IMG/VR virus record: IMGVR_UViG_3300017971_000306
Coordinates: 1 to 61,397 of that record
DNA length: 61,397 nucleotides
Direction: 5' to 3' (one strand)
DNA from: a virus
Translations under genes and position numbers: made by a program
The notes under the pieces: generated by a model
What the model saw: only the letters and a program-made list of their open reading frames with translations
Told to the model about the DNA's origin: nothing
Databases searched by the model: none
In this document: positions 1 to 8,706 of the stretch, one piece after another
Numbering within the stretch: position 1 is the stretch's first letter
How the letters are laid out: every line of letters begins with the position of its first letter

Positions 1-1596
1 ATACCAGTCCACTGAATACTCGGAGGAGGACCCCGTGTCCACATTCTCATACAGCCTACACTCCCCGAGGTGGATGCGGATGCCCTCGGCCCCGTTGCCT
101 GTGCCTGTAGGTCCGGCCCCGGTCCCGGGTGATCCCACGCCATAGCCGATGCTCTCACCGTACAGGGAGCGGGTCCAGTTGTCCCCCTGTATCCAATACC
201 GCCAGTCATGGTCCCTGTTCTGTCCGGCTTGGCCGGGAGTATCCTCACTGAAATCGAGATCCGTGTGTTTGTACCATAAGTGCGGTGGGGTGGCGTTATG
301 CCAGTTGATATCGGCCCACCAGTCCTCGTCAAATATGTCCACCAGAGTATCGTTGACCCGGAGAGCCCCGGCCCCCACAAAAGCCTTGTAGCCCCGGATG
401 GTCAGGTGCCCCTCGACATCTCCACCCCCGCTCGGGACCCCTGTTGCGGCCCCGCTCACCTCCCCAATGAAATAGGCCCCTGACACACTGCCCCCACCGC
501 TCCATGGTGAGGAGGTGCCATATGGATCAAGCGGTCTGGGGTCCTCCCCGGTGTCAAACCAGTACTCCCCGAGGGCCACCGGGGCCTGCCAGAACACCTC
601 GTGAGGATCTGTTCCCGCTCCGGTGCCAATGTTGACTCCGTGATAGGCTCCCACCACGTTGCTCTGGTTGTGGAAGTCATACACCTCAAGCCGCTGATTC
701 CCGGGCCAGCTTCCCCACACATCGATGGACTTGTACACGGGCTCCCCTGCGCTGGTTGCGCCTTCCGGGTATTTGGCATCAATGTTGGCCCAGAAAAGCT
801 CACCGTGCAGATAGCTGTTTGTGTCGCTCAACTCCTCGGCTTTGAAGTATGGGACTGCCCACCGCCAATCCCCCACCTGCTCGACATTCCTGAGCTGGAG
901 GACCCCCTTGTGATGGCTGTCATCCGGGTTGTAGTCAATCGTGCTCCGGGACCCGTCAGCATCAATCCACAAATCCCGGCTGTCCGTGTCCGTGATAATG
1001 GATAGGTCATCCAGACACCCCTCATGCAGGACCTCCACTGAACTGAGCTCATCATCCTCGATTGTGAATTTGGAAAGGACCCTGAACACATTCCAGCGGT
1101 CATCCCCTACCGGATCAAATGGCGGGTAGCTGGACGTGGCAAACGGTGTCGCATTGGGGTCCGGATACCAGTTGGTGAAATCCTGCGTGAAGGTGTAATC
1201 CAGTTCAACCCCGGGCCACAACTCCCAGTGCTTCCGGCCCGTGTCCTCCTTGAGATACACGCAGGCATACCATTCCCCGGAGGAGCCTGTGGGCAGTATG
1301 TCTATCACGTTGAAACTTTTGAATTTGTTGGGGTCATCCGTATGGCCTGTGGTGTCATCCTGCGGAGCCTTGGCGATCACGGTTGTGGGGCCGTATCTGC
1401 GCCACTTGCCGCACCTGATAGCCAGTGTCTCCTCATCCTTCTTGAAGGACTGGAAACACCGGATGGGACCCTTGCCACCCCTGTAATCCCGGTTGCGCCT
1501 GCGCTGAGGGGTGACCATGGGCATCCCTTCAACCCTCCGGACCACTTCCCCGATCCTGCGGGCTGAATCTCTGTCGAACATTACGCCATCAGTCAT
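1..1596 (-). CDS. Virion/tail protein, C-terminus cut by window edge
   Basis: The frame opens at an ATG at 1596 and stays open for 532 codons to base 1, so the C-terminus lies outside. The N-terminus has the pattern FDRDSARRIGEVVRRVE, an opening I associate with phage tail-tip and other virion proteins. The rest is rich in Gly, Asp, Trp and Tyr with no membrane segment, as in beta-rich fibre or baseplate proteins. It follows the 318-aa tail gene by one base and has no clear Shine-Dalgarno, so translational coupling is likely. As the second gene after the tape measure it is probably a tail-tip or fibre component; the precise role is unknown. Confidence 0.6.
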   Translation of the reverse strand, partial: MTDGVMFDRDSARRIGEVVRRVEGMPMVTPQRRRNRDYRGGKGPIRCFQSFKKDEETLAIRCGKWRRYGPTTVIAKAPQDDTTGHTDDPNKFKSFNVIDILPTGSSGEWYACVYLKEDTGRKHWELWPGVELDYTFTQDFTNWYPDPNATPFATSSYPPFDPVGDDRWNVFRVLSKFTIEDDELSSVEVLHEGCLDDLSIITDTDSRDLWIDADGSRSTIDYNPDDSHHKGVLQLRNVEQVGDWRWAVPYFKAEELSDTNSYLHGELFWANIDAKYPEGATSAGEPVYKSIDVWGSWPGNQRLEVYDFHNQSNVVGAYHGVNIGTGAGTDPHEVFWQAPVALGEYWFDTGEDPRPLDPYGTSSPWSGGGSVSGAYFIGEVSGAATGVPSGGGDVEGHLTIRGYKAFVGAGALRVNDTLVDIFDEDWWADINWHNATPPHLWYKHTDLDFSEDTPGQAGQNRDHDWRYWIQGDNWTRSLYGESIGYGVGSPGTGAGPTGTGNGAEGIRIHLGECRLYENVDTGSSSEYSVDWY

Positions 1597-1597
1597 A

Positions 1598-2554
1598 TCA
1601 GTATGCGGATGGGAGCCCTATTGGGGCCCAATCCTCCTCCCATAGTCCATGATAAGGCAAATACACCGTTGGATCTCCCTGTCCAATTCTCTGTCCCTGC
1701 AAATTGAGCGGCACGGGGTCCCGGACAGCATCCCCATCCTCATCCCGGATCTTTTTGTATTTGACGAGGTTGCCCGGGCTAGATGGGGTGCCAGAGGTGT
1801 TCTGTCCAGCCTCAAACACGCCCATGTTCGCAATCTTTTTGATCCATGTCTCTGGGTCATACACGATCTCCCACCTGACAGACCAGTAGGGCTCATTTTC
1901 ATTGGTCCAGAGTTTGTCGGCCTTGATATCCCTCATCCATCCTGTCCATTGTTCAAAAGATATGCCGGCAATTGTCGGAGTGTCGTTGCATATGGTGTTC
2001 TGATAGGTCCGGATGTCCTCCGGATCAAAGTCAGCCTGTTTGATATTGCGCTGGATCAGGATCATGAGCAATGCATCCTCGATCATAGCCGGGGGATCAA
2101 AGGGCTGGTTGAGGCTTTTGTTGACCACCCGCACATCGGGAGCGTCCCGAGTGGCCCCAGCCGCTGAGATGGACTGGTTGTATGCATAGGCCTTCTCAAA
2201 TACCCTCTGGCGGGACATGAAAGTGAAGTTGATCACGGGGTCCAGATCCCACGGCTTGTCTCCACCGCCCGGGGGGATCGGAGGCACAAGGACATACGTC
2301 ACAACCACCCGCCACATCTGGCCATCATCCGCTTCCGGCCTCGGCACCACAGTGTCCACCCACAGGTCCGGGCTAGCCGGATGGAGGTCAAACACCTCCG
2401 GGAGCCCGAGGGCCGGAGCGTCATTTATTACCACGAGTGCGTCATCAGTCTGTGTATCTGTCAGGACCCGGAACATGCGGCGCACCTCGGTGGCTTCCTG
2501 ATCCTTCTTGCCACCCCTCTGATCAAACAACTCATCCACTTGTGTCACCGCCAT
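1598..2554 (-). CDS. Hypothetical tail protein (318 aa) downstream of tape measure
   Basis: Start chosen at ATG 2554 (MAVTQVDELF) because TTGGAGGATACT precedes it; a longer in-frame start would swallow that site. The product is soluble, without signal or membrane segments, with many Asp, Pro and Trp residues. I do not recognise the family. The position directly after the tape measure is where distal-tail or baseplate hub proteins sit in siphoviruses, so a tail-tip role is inferred from context only. Confidence 0.6.
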   Translation of the reverse strand: MAVTQVDELFDQRGGKKDQEATEVRRMFRVLTDTQTDDALVVINDAPALGLPEVFDLHPASPDLWVDTVVPRPEADDGQMWRVVVTYVLVPPIPPGGGDKPWDLDPVINFTFMSRQRVFEKAYAYNQSISAAGATRDAPDVRVVNKSLNQPFDPPAMIEDALLMILIQRNIKQADFDPEDIRTYQNTICNDTPTIAGISFEQWTGWMRDIKADKLWTNENEPYWSVRWEIVYDPETWIKKIANMGVFEAGQNTSGTPSSPGNLVKYKKIRDEDGDAVRDPVPLNLQGQRIGQGDPTVYLPYHGLWEEDWAPIGLPSAY

Positions 2555-2566
2555 AGTATCCTCCAA

Positions 2567-4759
2567 TCAGGCTATCACAACCACATCCGGAGTGGCACCT
2601 GTTGCGGCACCAAATCCTTCCCGGAGTATGTCTGTGTTCTCAGCCATCTCTTTGTTCAATTCCTTCAGTTGCTTTTTCATGTCCTCTTGGATCTTGAGGG
2701 CCTTGTCTCTCCGGCCTGCCCGGATGCGCAACCTGTAATCCTCAATGGACCCCTTTTCAGCCGCCTGAGCAAACACCTTTGTCTGGTCAATATCCCTCTT
2801 GGCCCGGGCCTTGATCTCCTCACCCCTTTCCTTGCCCAGTGCCCGGAGATCGGCTTCAACCTTGAGGGCCTCCTTTTGGGCGTCAAAGAATTCACCCGAG
2901 CCCTTTTGGGCCTTGTCAATCTGAGCCTGTAGCATAGACCGCTTCTGATACAGCTGGTTGATCTTTTGCTGTACCCCCAGCTGGTCAAACATGGCCTTCT
3001 CCAAGGCCTTCTGAAACTCCTCTTGCTTTTTCTTGTCCTCCTCACTCGGAGCAAAAGGAGTGGCTGTGGGCGTGGCTGTGGGCTTCAAGGCCTCGGCCTC
3101 CTTTTTCAGGATGTCCAGCTTGGCCTGTATCTCCTTGATGATGGTGTCGCTCAGGCCCCGCTTGGAAATGGATTGGAGGGCCTCAATCTTGGATTGCAGA
3201 TCAAACTCTGATTTCAGGACCTTCTGGAAATCCTCCCGGGCCTGAGCATCCCGGGCCCACCGAGCCCTGTTTTGCGCCCGGAGATTTTCAAGGGAGCCAT
3301 ATTCAGCCTTGACCCGGGCCAGCTGATCAGCCCAAGCCTCTGCGCTTTCCCGCTCCTGCTCCATAGCCTTCCCTGCGTCCAATCCCAGCTTCACTACCCA
3401 TCCCACAACAGCCGCCAATGCCGCCGCAAGAGCCACGAGGGGATTGGCCGCCAGAAATGCCGCCGCTGTCGCCACCCCTTTGAGCACAGTGATCAAGGTC
3501 CCGAAAGTGCCAATCAGCTTCCCGAGGATCATGAGCCCCGGGCCGATAGCCGCCACCCAAAGGAGAGTGTTGGCAATCACCCGCTTTGTCTCAGGAGACA
3601 GGGCCTGAAACTTTGCTGTCCACTCCTCGATCTTGGCCGCTATCTTGGTGATGGTTGGAATGAGGGCCTCCCCAAGAGCGGCAAACGCATTCACCACTTT
3701 GTTCTTGAGGATGGTCATCTGGTTGGAGAAGGTTTGAAGCTGTTTCTGGGACACCTCATCCATGGTGCCTCCCGCATCCTTCAGATCCTCCCTGTATTGC
3801 CGGATCTTTTCACTGGACCCGATCAACGGGAGAATGGCTTGCTGGGTCCGGGCTTGGAAGCCCAAAGTGGTCAGTGCCGCCGCACGCTGTTCCGTGGACA
3901 GGGAGCCCAGAGCCCTTTCCAGATCCCCGGCTATGTCCGCAAAGGATCTGAACTCACCCTGAGCGTCAAAGATCTGAATGTTCATCTTCCTGAACTCGGA
4001 GGTGTTCCCCATGTAGGCCTTGGTCAGGAGCCGGATGGCCCTGCCAAACATTGATCCGGCCTTCTGCCCCTTGATGCCCTGATCTGCGAAAGCCGCAAGG
4101 ACCGCCACGCCATCCTCTGTATCAATCTTCCACTGGCGCATAGCGGGTCCGGCCTCGTTGGTCAGGGCCTCTGAGAACTGCTGGACCGTGGCATTGGCCA
4201 GAGTGTTGGCCTTGACGAGGATGTCACCGAGCCCCGTCATGTCCTTCATGAAATCCCCTGTTTTCTGGATCTGGGGACCGAGGGCCGAGAAAGCATCAGT
4301 CAGGAGGTCTGTGGCCACAGCCATATCGAAAGCCCCGGACTGGGCAAACTTGGTAACAATCGGAAGGGCCTGCATTGACTCCTGCGCATCCAAACCAGCC
4401 GAGGCCAAGAAGAAATAGGCCTCAGCCAATTCCTTGGCCGCAAAGGTGCTCTCCCCGGACATCTGCTTGGCCAGAGCGGCCATCTGTTTCTGCGTGCCCT
4501 CGGAGACATCCCCCATGATGGCGAGAGATTCAGTCATGGCCTTGTCAAAGTTGGCAAAGGCTTTCACCCCGCCACCCAGAGCAATCGTGATGGGCAGGGT
4601 GAAGCTTGTCGCCATCTTTCTCCCAAAGCCTGAGACCTTCTGGCCGAGGGCCTGAGCCTGTGTCGCCACCCGGGTCATGGTTGCCTGAGCGGTGGTCCAC
4701 TTCCGGGTGAAGTCAGTTGTGTCCCCGGTCATCTTGAATTTCAATGTTCTCTCAGGCAT
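2567..4759 (-). CDS. Tail tape measure protein
   Basis: 730 aa from ATG 4759, preceded by GGAGGAAACAGA; the start overlaps the end of the chaperone extension by 8 bases. The N-terminal third resembles the TP901-type tape-measure core (FGRKMATSFTLPITIALGG, then alternating helices with FANFDKAMTESLAIMGD). A hydrophobic block around residues 400-460 (IGPGLMILGKLIGTFGTL and an Ala/Val-rich stretch) would be the membrane-inserting part. The C-terminal third is charged coiled coil with a short TPTATPTATP linker. Tape measures set tail length; at about 1.5 angstrom per residue this predicts a tail near 110 nm (inference). Confidence 0.93.
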   Translation of the reverse strand: MPERTLKFKMTGDTTDFTRKWTTAQATMTRVATQAQALGQKVSGFGRKMATSFTLPITIALGGGVKAFANFDKAMTESLAIMGDVSEGTQKQMAALAKQMSGESTFAAKELAEAYFFLASAGLDAQESMQALPIVTKFAQSGAFDMAVATDLLTDAFSALGPQIQKTGDFMKDMTGLGDILVKANTLANATVQQFSEALTNEAGPAMRQWKIDTEDGVAVLAAFADQGIKGQKAGSMFGRAIRLLTKAYMGNTSEFRKMNIQIFDAQGEFRSFADIAGDLERALGSLSTEQRAAALTTLGFQARTQQAILPLIGSSEKIRQYREDLKDAGGTMDEVSQKQLQTFSNQMTILKNKVVNAFAALGEALIPTITKIAAKIEEWTAKFQALSPETKRVIANTLLWVAAIGPGLMILGKLIGTFGTLITVLKGVATAAAFLAANPLVALAAALAAVVGWVVKLGLDAGKAMEQERESAEAWADQLARVKAEYGSLENLRAQNRARWARDAQAREDFQKVLKSEFDLQSKIEALQSISKRGLSDTIIKEIQAKLDILKKEAEALKPTATPTATPFAPSEEDKKKQEEFQKALEKAMFDQLGVQQKINQLYQKRSMLQAQIDKAQKGSGEFFDAQKEALKVEADLRALGKERGEEIKARAKRDIDQTKVFAQAAEKGSIEDYRLRIRAGRRDKALKIQEDMKKQLKELNKEMAENTDILREGFGAATGATPDVVVIA

Positions 4760-5105
4760 TCTGTTTCCTCCACGCTTGATGCATAGCACGCCATTGTTCA
4801 AATTTCAGTCTGATCTCTCTCTGTGTTCTGGCCTGTACCTTCTTTGGCTTGAACCTCAGCAAGAAATCACCAATTTCAAATGTGCGGCCTTTCCTCCCTT
4901 TCAACATGTTCGCAATTACCATACAGATGAGGGCTGACTGCAGGTCCGATCTCTCCGGCTCCCCGGGGCTGATACGGTTGAAGGCTTCCCACTCCGTGAA
5001 CTCCCGGCTGGACATGCGCTCCTGCAACTCTGCTACTGTGCACCCCCCGATCTGTCTTGCGAGCCTGAACCAGTGCTCTCGTTCAGGCCGCTTTCTGAGT
5101 TTTTT
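4752..5105 (-). CDS. Tail assembly chaperone extension (T part), reached by -1 frameshift
   Basis: The -1 frame is open from the slippery heptamer at 5099-5105 to a stop at 4752, adding about 117 residues to the G-like protein at 5033-5461. The sequence (REHWFRLARQIGGCTVAEL, then SSREFTEWEAF, then DLQSALICMVIANM) looks like the lambda gpT/phage tail chaperone T family. There is no ATG at a sensible place and no Shine-Dalgarno, so expression as a G-T fusion is far more likely than independent initiation. These fusions bind the tape measure and recruit tail-tube subunits during assembly. Confidence 0.85.
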   Translation of the reverse strand, partial: KKLRKRPEREHWFRLARQIGGCTVAELQERMSSREFTEWEAFNRISPGEPERSDLQSALICMVIANMLKGRKGRTFEIGDFLLRFKPKKVQARTQREIRLKFEQWRAMHQAWRKQNA

Positions 5106-5461
5106 TCCGCTTGCTCCACGGCCTCCTCGCCAATGCCATTCATCTTGGAAGCAACCTCAAACAAGCGGGTGATGACTTCCGAGGACTTGTTGTTCAGTGC
5201 GTCCAGATCCTTCTGGGTGAACAGGGGCTCCCCGGCCTCGTCAACAATCACAAGGGAGAGGAGGAGGGCCTTGAGGCCTCGCACGTCCACCTTGTTGCCC
5301 TGCGTCTTGCTGGTGACGTTGGATTCAAACTCATCCCGGCCTTTCCCGCTCAGGGTCCTCATCAGGACCTTGCCGCCCCACTCGGGCACTTCCACTTCCT
5401 GTACTTGATAATCTGTGACGCCCAATATGGCATCCTTGGTTAGGATCTTTTCAGTTGTCAT
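5033..5461 (-). CDS. Tail assembly chaperone (G-like)
   Basis: 142 aa from ATG 5461, preceded by GGAGGTCTAACC. It lies between the tail tube and tape measure, the standard place for lambda gpG-like chaperones. The N-terminal region contains VPEWGGKVLMRTLSGKGRDEF, typical of XkdN/gpG-like proteins; the C-terminus becomes polar (NESTGSGSQDRSGGAQ) after the slippery site, as expected of the unshifted product. It is not part of the mature virion in relatives. Confidence 0.85.
   Translation of the reverse strand: MTTEKILTKDAILGVTDYQVQEVEVPEWGGKVLMRTLSGKGRDEFESNVTSKTQGNKVDVRGLKALLLSLVIVDEAGEPLFTQKDLDALNNKSSEVITRLFEVASKMNGIGEEAVEQAEKNSESGLNESTGSGSQDRSGGAQ
5099..5105 (-). promoter_or_regulatory. Slippery heptamer A AAA AAC for -1 frameshifting
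   Basis: On the minus strand codons GAA AAA AAC of the G-like gene make the heptamer A_AAA_AAC in the zero frame, the most slippery class of -1 site. After slippage the reading continues CTC AGA AAG CGG and stays open into the T-like frame. Confidence 0.85.
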
Positions 5462-5484
5462 GGTTAGACCTCCTGTGTTGGTTG

Positions 5485-5862
5485 TTATGTTATTGTGATG
5501 TCGCCATCTACCTTGAACGTGATCGTGGCCGTCATCCGGTCCTCAAGAGGATCGGAAGGCTCATACCCTGTCACGATTGCGTCAAACGTCCAAGTGGTCC
5601 CACCGCTATCCGGGAATGTGATGACCATAGACTGAGCGGCATCTCCACTGCCGATCACCCATGTTGCTCCCGGGTTGAATGCGACCTCCATTGAGACCTC
5701 TCCCCCGTCATACAGCTTTGTCCCGAGGAATGTGTGCGCATCCACGGTCCCCATAGTGGATGACTGCACTGTCTCCCTGCTGACTCCCGGTGGCGTCAAA
5801 TCCAATATCTCACCAATTGGACTTCCGCCAAATGATACTGTTGTACCTGTGCCGATATACAT
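5485..5862 (-). CDS. Major tail tube protein
   Basis: 125 aa, beta-rich, Gly/Thr-rich with no long helices, starting at ATG 5862 one base into the stop of the upstream gene. The pattern of an N-terminal GTGTTVSFGGSPIGEILDLT followed by VSRETVQSSTMGT matches small lambda-like tail tube subunits. Position between the head-tail connector genes and the chaperone supports this. Confidence 0.85.
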   Translation of the reverse strand: MYIGTGTTVSFGGSPIGEILDLTPPGVSRETVQSSTMGTVDAHTFLGTKLYDGGEVSMEVAFNPGATWVIGSGDAAQSMVITFPDSGGTTWTFDAIVTGYEPSDPLEDRMTATITFKVDGDITIT

Positions 5863-6224
5863 CAGTCACTCTCCTTTCCTTCTGCTGGCTCATCCTTTTT
5901 GGGGCCAGCTTTCTTTTCCTTGGCAGGGAAGATGAACTCACCCCCCTCACCAATTTCCACTTTCGTGTAATCCCCCTTCTCAAGGATCTCCCATTTGGAG
6001 TGCTTGTCCGGGGCCTTCTGTTTTTCCTCCTCTGTGAGAGGCTTTTTCACCTCCAGTTTCAACACCTTGTTATCCCGGAAGTTGAGCCGGACCTGTTCCC
6101 CTGTTTCAGGGTGGCGATGGTACAGACAGTTCAGTCCCACTGCATTCCACCCTTTGACCAGTCCGGCCTGCCACAGTTTGAGCTTGACCTCCTCAACTGT
6201 TTCCTTTGTTTTGCTCCTCGGCAT
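5862..6224 (-). CDS. Hypothetical protein (120 aa) with MPRSK N-terminus
   Basis: Start chosen at ATG 6224, which has GAGGAGGAAAC upstream; the longer frame from 6257 would include that site. The protein is hydrophilic, with a C-terminus rich in Lys and Glu (PAKEKKAGPKKDEPAEGKE). It starts MPRSKTKE, one of several proteins in this phage with an MPR(T/S)K opening. No family is recognised; context is the connector/tail junction. Confidence 0.7.
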   Translation of the reverse strand: MPRSKTKETVEEVKLKLWQAGLVKGWNAVGLNCLYHRHPETGEQVRLNFRDNKVLKLEVKKPLTEEEKQKAPDKHSKWEILEKGDYTKVEIGEGGEFIFPAKEKKAGPKKDEPAEGKESD

Positions 6225-6264
6225 GTTTCCTCCTCTCTGTTTGTCTATGCGTTTCAAAATCTTG

Positions 6265-6289
6265 TCGCATACAAAGACACATGAACACC
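6265..6289. repeat. 25-nt element shared with 30054-30078
   Basis: The sequence here matches 22 of 25 bases at 30054-30078 in the same strand orientation, with the core CATACAAAGACACA identical. Here it lies in the only sizable gap of the late operon (6225-6326), upstream of the 120-aa gene and the tail tube. It may be a regulatory site or a relic of duplication. Confidence 0.5.
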
Positions 6290-6326
6290 CCCAGTCGTGT
6301 CACCTCGTGGCATCCTCGTGTCTCCT

Positions 6327-6746
6327 TCATGGCCTCTCCTGTCTGTACCCGATGCCGTTTATTGTAAAAGTGTGACGGCCCTGTGAATCCTTGCCGATTG
6401 GCAGGGGCTCCGGGTCCATGTTGATATTGTCATAGTGCGTCTTGTCAATTTTGAACTTGCCCCTGCGGTCCAGAGCCTTGCGGCACTCCTCGATATGAGC
6501 ATGGGCTGTCAGATAGCGTTTGGCCCGGACCCGGAGTTGGAAGCCCGAGTGCATGAAGTGGTCTGCCCCTCCATCCATGACCTTGTCTGCGGCTTCCCCG
6601 GGGGTGTCATAGATCGTGATTGTCATATTGGGTTTGTCGGGCTCCTCACTGATGAAGATTGCCCACTGGGCCGAGGCCGTGCCGGCAAACTCCCCGAGCC
6701 CGTCAGCCACCAGCAGATCTTTTATGTCAACTGATACAGGGTTCAT
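6327..6746 (-). CDS. Tail terminator/minor capsid-like connector protein
   Basis: 139 aa from ATG 6746, overlapping the gp10-like gene by four bases. It begins VDIKDLLVADGLGEF and contains FISEEPDKPNMTITIYDTPG, a pattern of the minor-capsid/tail-terminator family between neck proteins and the tail tube in siphoviruses. Such proteins cap the tail and join it to the head. Confidence 0.7.
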   Translation of the reverse strand: MNPVSVDIKDLLVADGLGEFAGTASAQWAIFISEEPDKPNMTITIYDTPGEAADKVMDGGADHFMHSGFQLRVRAKRYLTAHAHIEECRKALDRRGKFKIDKTHYDNINMDPEPLPIGKDSQGRHTFTINGIGYRQERP

Positions 6747-7222
6747 AGCTTGGTCTCCATCTTCACAGCGGCAATAATCTCGGCCTGAGCCTCCTTGGCC
6801 GCATCCTCCAGATATTTGGCCTGCCCCACCTTGTGCTTGGCCTCAAGATCCTCGTGGACATATATGGCATAGGCCGCAGTGTACACCACCTCCACCTCCG
6901 GCTTGAGAACACTCTTGCTCAATCCAGCCTTCTCTTGGCTCACGATCTTTTTGTGATTGGCTTCCATCTTGGCCGCATCATCCCCTTTGAAGTTGGGAGT
7001 GCTGGTGCCTCCTTTTGTGCCCCACAGCGTTGTAGCCGAGGCCTTGAGATTGGCGGTGTCCACCGGGACCAGCTGTTGACTCTTGCGCTGGAGAATCAGA
7101 CCCCCGGCAATCATGCCTTTCAGGGTCCGGAAAGGGACCTTGGCAATGTCCTTGTTCAGACTGTGGAGAGCATCATCCAGCCCTATCACTCTGATTGCGC
7201 CTTTTCCCGGTATTACAGCCAT
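6743..7222 (-). CDS. HK97 gp10-like neck protein
   Basis: 159 aa. The features of this family are visible: an N-terminal domain with a long amphipathic helix (ALHSLNKDIAKVPFRTLKGM), PVDTANLKAS, and a C-terminal YAIYVHEDLEAKHKVGQAKYLE stretch (split by function, not a continuous motif) characteristic of neck/Ne1 proteins. It lies between head-closure and tail-terminator genes and overlaps both, as in type-1 neck modules. Confidence 0.8.
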   Translation of the reverse strand: MAVIPGKGAIRVIGLDDALHSLNKDIAKVPFRTLKGMIAGGLILQRKSQQLVPVDTANLKASATTLWGTKGGTSTPNFKGDDAAKMEANHKKIVSQEKAGLSKSVLKPEVEVVYTAAYAIYVHEDLEAKHKVGQAKYLEDAAKEAQAEIIAAVKMETKL

Positions 7223-7593
7223 GCCGTCCTCAAGTATTCATCTGCGTTGGGGTCCAATCCATCTGTTCTCACCCGGAGCACCGGGAGCCTGTCAAACTTC
7301 CTGATCTCATGAGCATTGTCGAGGTCCTGCGGGTCCACGCCCGGGCTCGGGAGATCCGTGAGCACACCGAGCATCAGGAAGCCTCCCTCATCCACGTCCC
7401 GATCCGTGTACACGATTGACTTGGTCATGATCTCCTCCCCGTTGGCAGTCCTGATCTGCTCGTTGCTGTCCTCCCAACGGCAGTCAATCTCCACGGGCAG
7501 GTCCACATCCTTGTCGCCAAATCCGTCAGCTGTCGGGTTGGGCCAATACACGGCTTTCTGTCGCCGCATCTTCCTGATGATTGACATTCCCAT
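7213..7593 (-). CDS. Head closure/stopper-like protein
   Basis: 126 aa with ATG 7593 preceded by GAGGTGAATT; an alternative ATG is two codons later. Small beta-rich protein with IRKMRRQKAVYWPNPTADG and IDCRWED, consistent with head-closure (stopper) proteins. The assignment rests mainly on order: adaptor, stopper, gp10-like, terminator. Confidence 0.65.
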   Translation of the reverse strand: MGMSIIRKMRRQKAVYWPNPTADGFGDKDVDLPVEIDCRWEDSNEQIRTANGEEIMTKSIVYTDRDVDEGGFLMLGVLTDLPSPGVDPQDLDNAHEIRKFDRLPVLRVRTDGLDPNADEYLRTAWL

Positions 7594-7601
7594 AATTCAC
7601 C

Positions 7602-8042
7602 TCACCAATACAAATACCCGTTGTACAGACCATTCTGTATGTCCTCTGAGCTCACAGGCCCGAGGGCCGACACCGAGGCAGTCACGGCCTGCCCATCCTC
7701 TGCCTGCTTCTGCAGAGCCGCCAAGAAGCCCGTCACATCTAGGACAAGGGCTGTCTGGCCATACATAGTCACATTGAAATTCAGGTCCACCTTGTACTGG
7801 AAGCCTTGACTCACGCTCCCGGCCTTCTCATTACTGACCCGGGTGTCCCGGATAGCCGTGAAGTGCGCCGCCAGCCACCGCTCGATCTCCTTGAGCTCAG
7901 TGGCATCCAATAGGCTCTCAGTGTCCTCGGCCTCAACTCGATCCGTGAGCTTGTTAGCCGGGATGATGAACACGTCCACTATCGTATCATCCAACTGTGT
8001 CTCAAGGATCTCCTTGACCTCACTTGCTGTTACTCTGGCCAT
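7602..8042 (-). CDS. Head-tail adaptor-like protein
   Basis: 146 aa. Start at ATG 8042 because GGAGGGG lies seven bases upstream; an in-frame start at 8093 would precede it. The N-terminal helix (VTASEVKEILETQLDDTIV) followed by KELERWLAAHF-like helices (LKEIERWLAAHFTAI) is the pattern of DNA-packaging adaptor proteins that bind the portal. It overlaps the sulfotransferase gene end by 23 bases. Confidence 0.65.
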   Translation of the reverse strand: MARVTASEVKEILETQLDDTIVDVFIIPANKLTDRVEAEDTESLLDATELKEIERWLAAHFTAIRDTRVSNEKAGSVSQGFQYKVDLNFNVTMYGQTALVLDVTGFLAALQKQAEDGQAVTASVSALGPVSSEDIQNGLYNGYLYW

Positions 8043-8706
8043 GTTTGCCCCTCCACAATTCTGGGCTGACAAAATCCTTGACAGCCTCGTCATTCCATTT
8101 CAGCCCGAGCCCCTCAATCACTCCCCGGATCTCCGAGAAGTCACCCTCAACAAACTTGGTGGGCCAAACCTCAACCATATTCACGCTCGGGTCCTCTCTC
8201 ATCTCGTCAAAACGCTTCTTGTGGTGGTCAATCCACCCCTGCCATCCCTCGGGCTTGCGATATGCCCGCATGAATCCGGTCCTCATACAACTGTAGATGA
8301 CGTCATCATCCTTGCGCCTGACCACGATCCACTTTGCTTCCGGGAAAGCCTTGTGCCATGTAGGCCACACCAGACAGAGTTTGGCCCCTTTGTAGTACCA
8401 CGGGCCGCTCCGATAGCCCTGAAACTTCATGATCTGTTCAACCTTGCTCCGGAGATTGCCGAGTGGGAGCAGGTGGTTCAACTCCGGGAGGGGCTTTTGC
8501 CCAAGGGGATCTGCACCACAAAGCATCATGTAGGGCTTCACCAGATTGTCCCGGATCTCCCTGTTTTCAAAAAAGCCCTTCTTGTTGGCTCGGCCTCCAC
8601 CCATGACCAGCCTTCCCCCGAAAGCCCCGCAATGGTCTATGATCCCAGCTGTCATACTGGTCCCGGATCTCGCACAGCCTGTTATCAAAATTGGGGCCTC
8701 CATCAT
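8020..8706 (-). CDS. Sulfotransferase-family protein
   Basis: 228 aa from ATG 8706 (GGAGGAGGTGCT upstream, overlapping the previous stop). The N-terminus PILITGCARSGTS is the PAPS 5'-phosphosulfate-binding loop of sulfotransferases, and WIVVRRKDDDVIYSC fits the 3'-phosphate-binding region. Members transfer sulfate from PAPS to a sugar or protein hydroxyl. It sits among head-connector genes beside a glycosyltransferase-like gene, suggesting modification of a virion or host glycan; the substrate is unknown. Confidence 0.8.
   Translation of the reverse strand: MMEAPILITGCARSGTSMTAGIIDHCGAFGGRLVMGGGRANKKGFFENREIRDNLVKPYMMLCGADPLGQKPLPELNHLLPLGNLRSKVEQIMKFQGYRSGPWYYKGAKLCLVWPTWHKAFPEAKWIVVRRKDDDVIYSCMRTGFMRAYRKPEGWQGWIDHHKKRFDEMREDPSVNMVEVWPTKFVEGDFSEIRGVIEGLGLKWNDEAVKDFVSPELWRGKHGQSNSK

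Noticed and set aside
550-583. MBD-like pattern inside the MuF polyprotein (given as residue numbers 550-583 of the gene at 13641-17333: [19 protein letters not shown])
   Set aside because: Resemblance to methyl-CpG-binding domains is short and visual only; not enough to call a domain.
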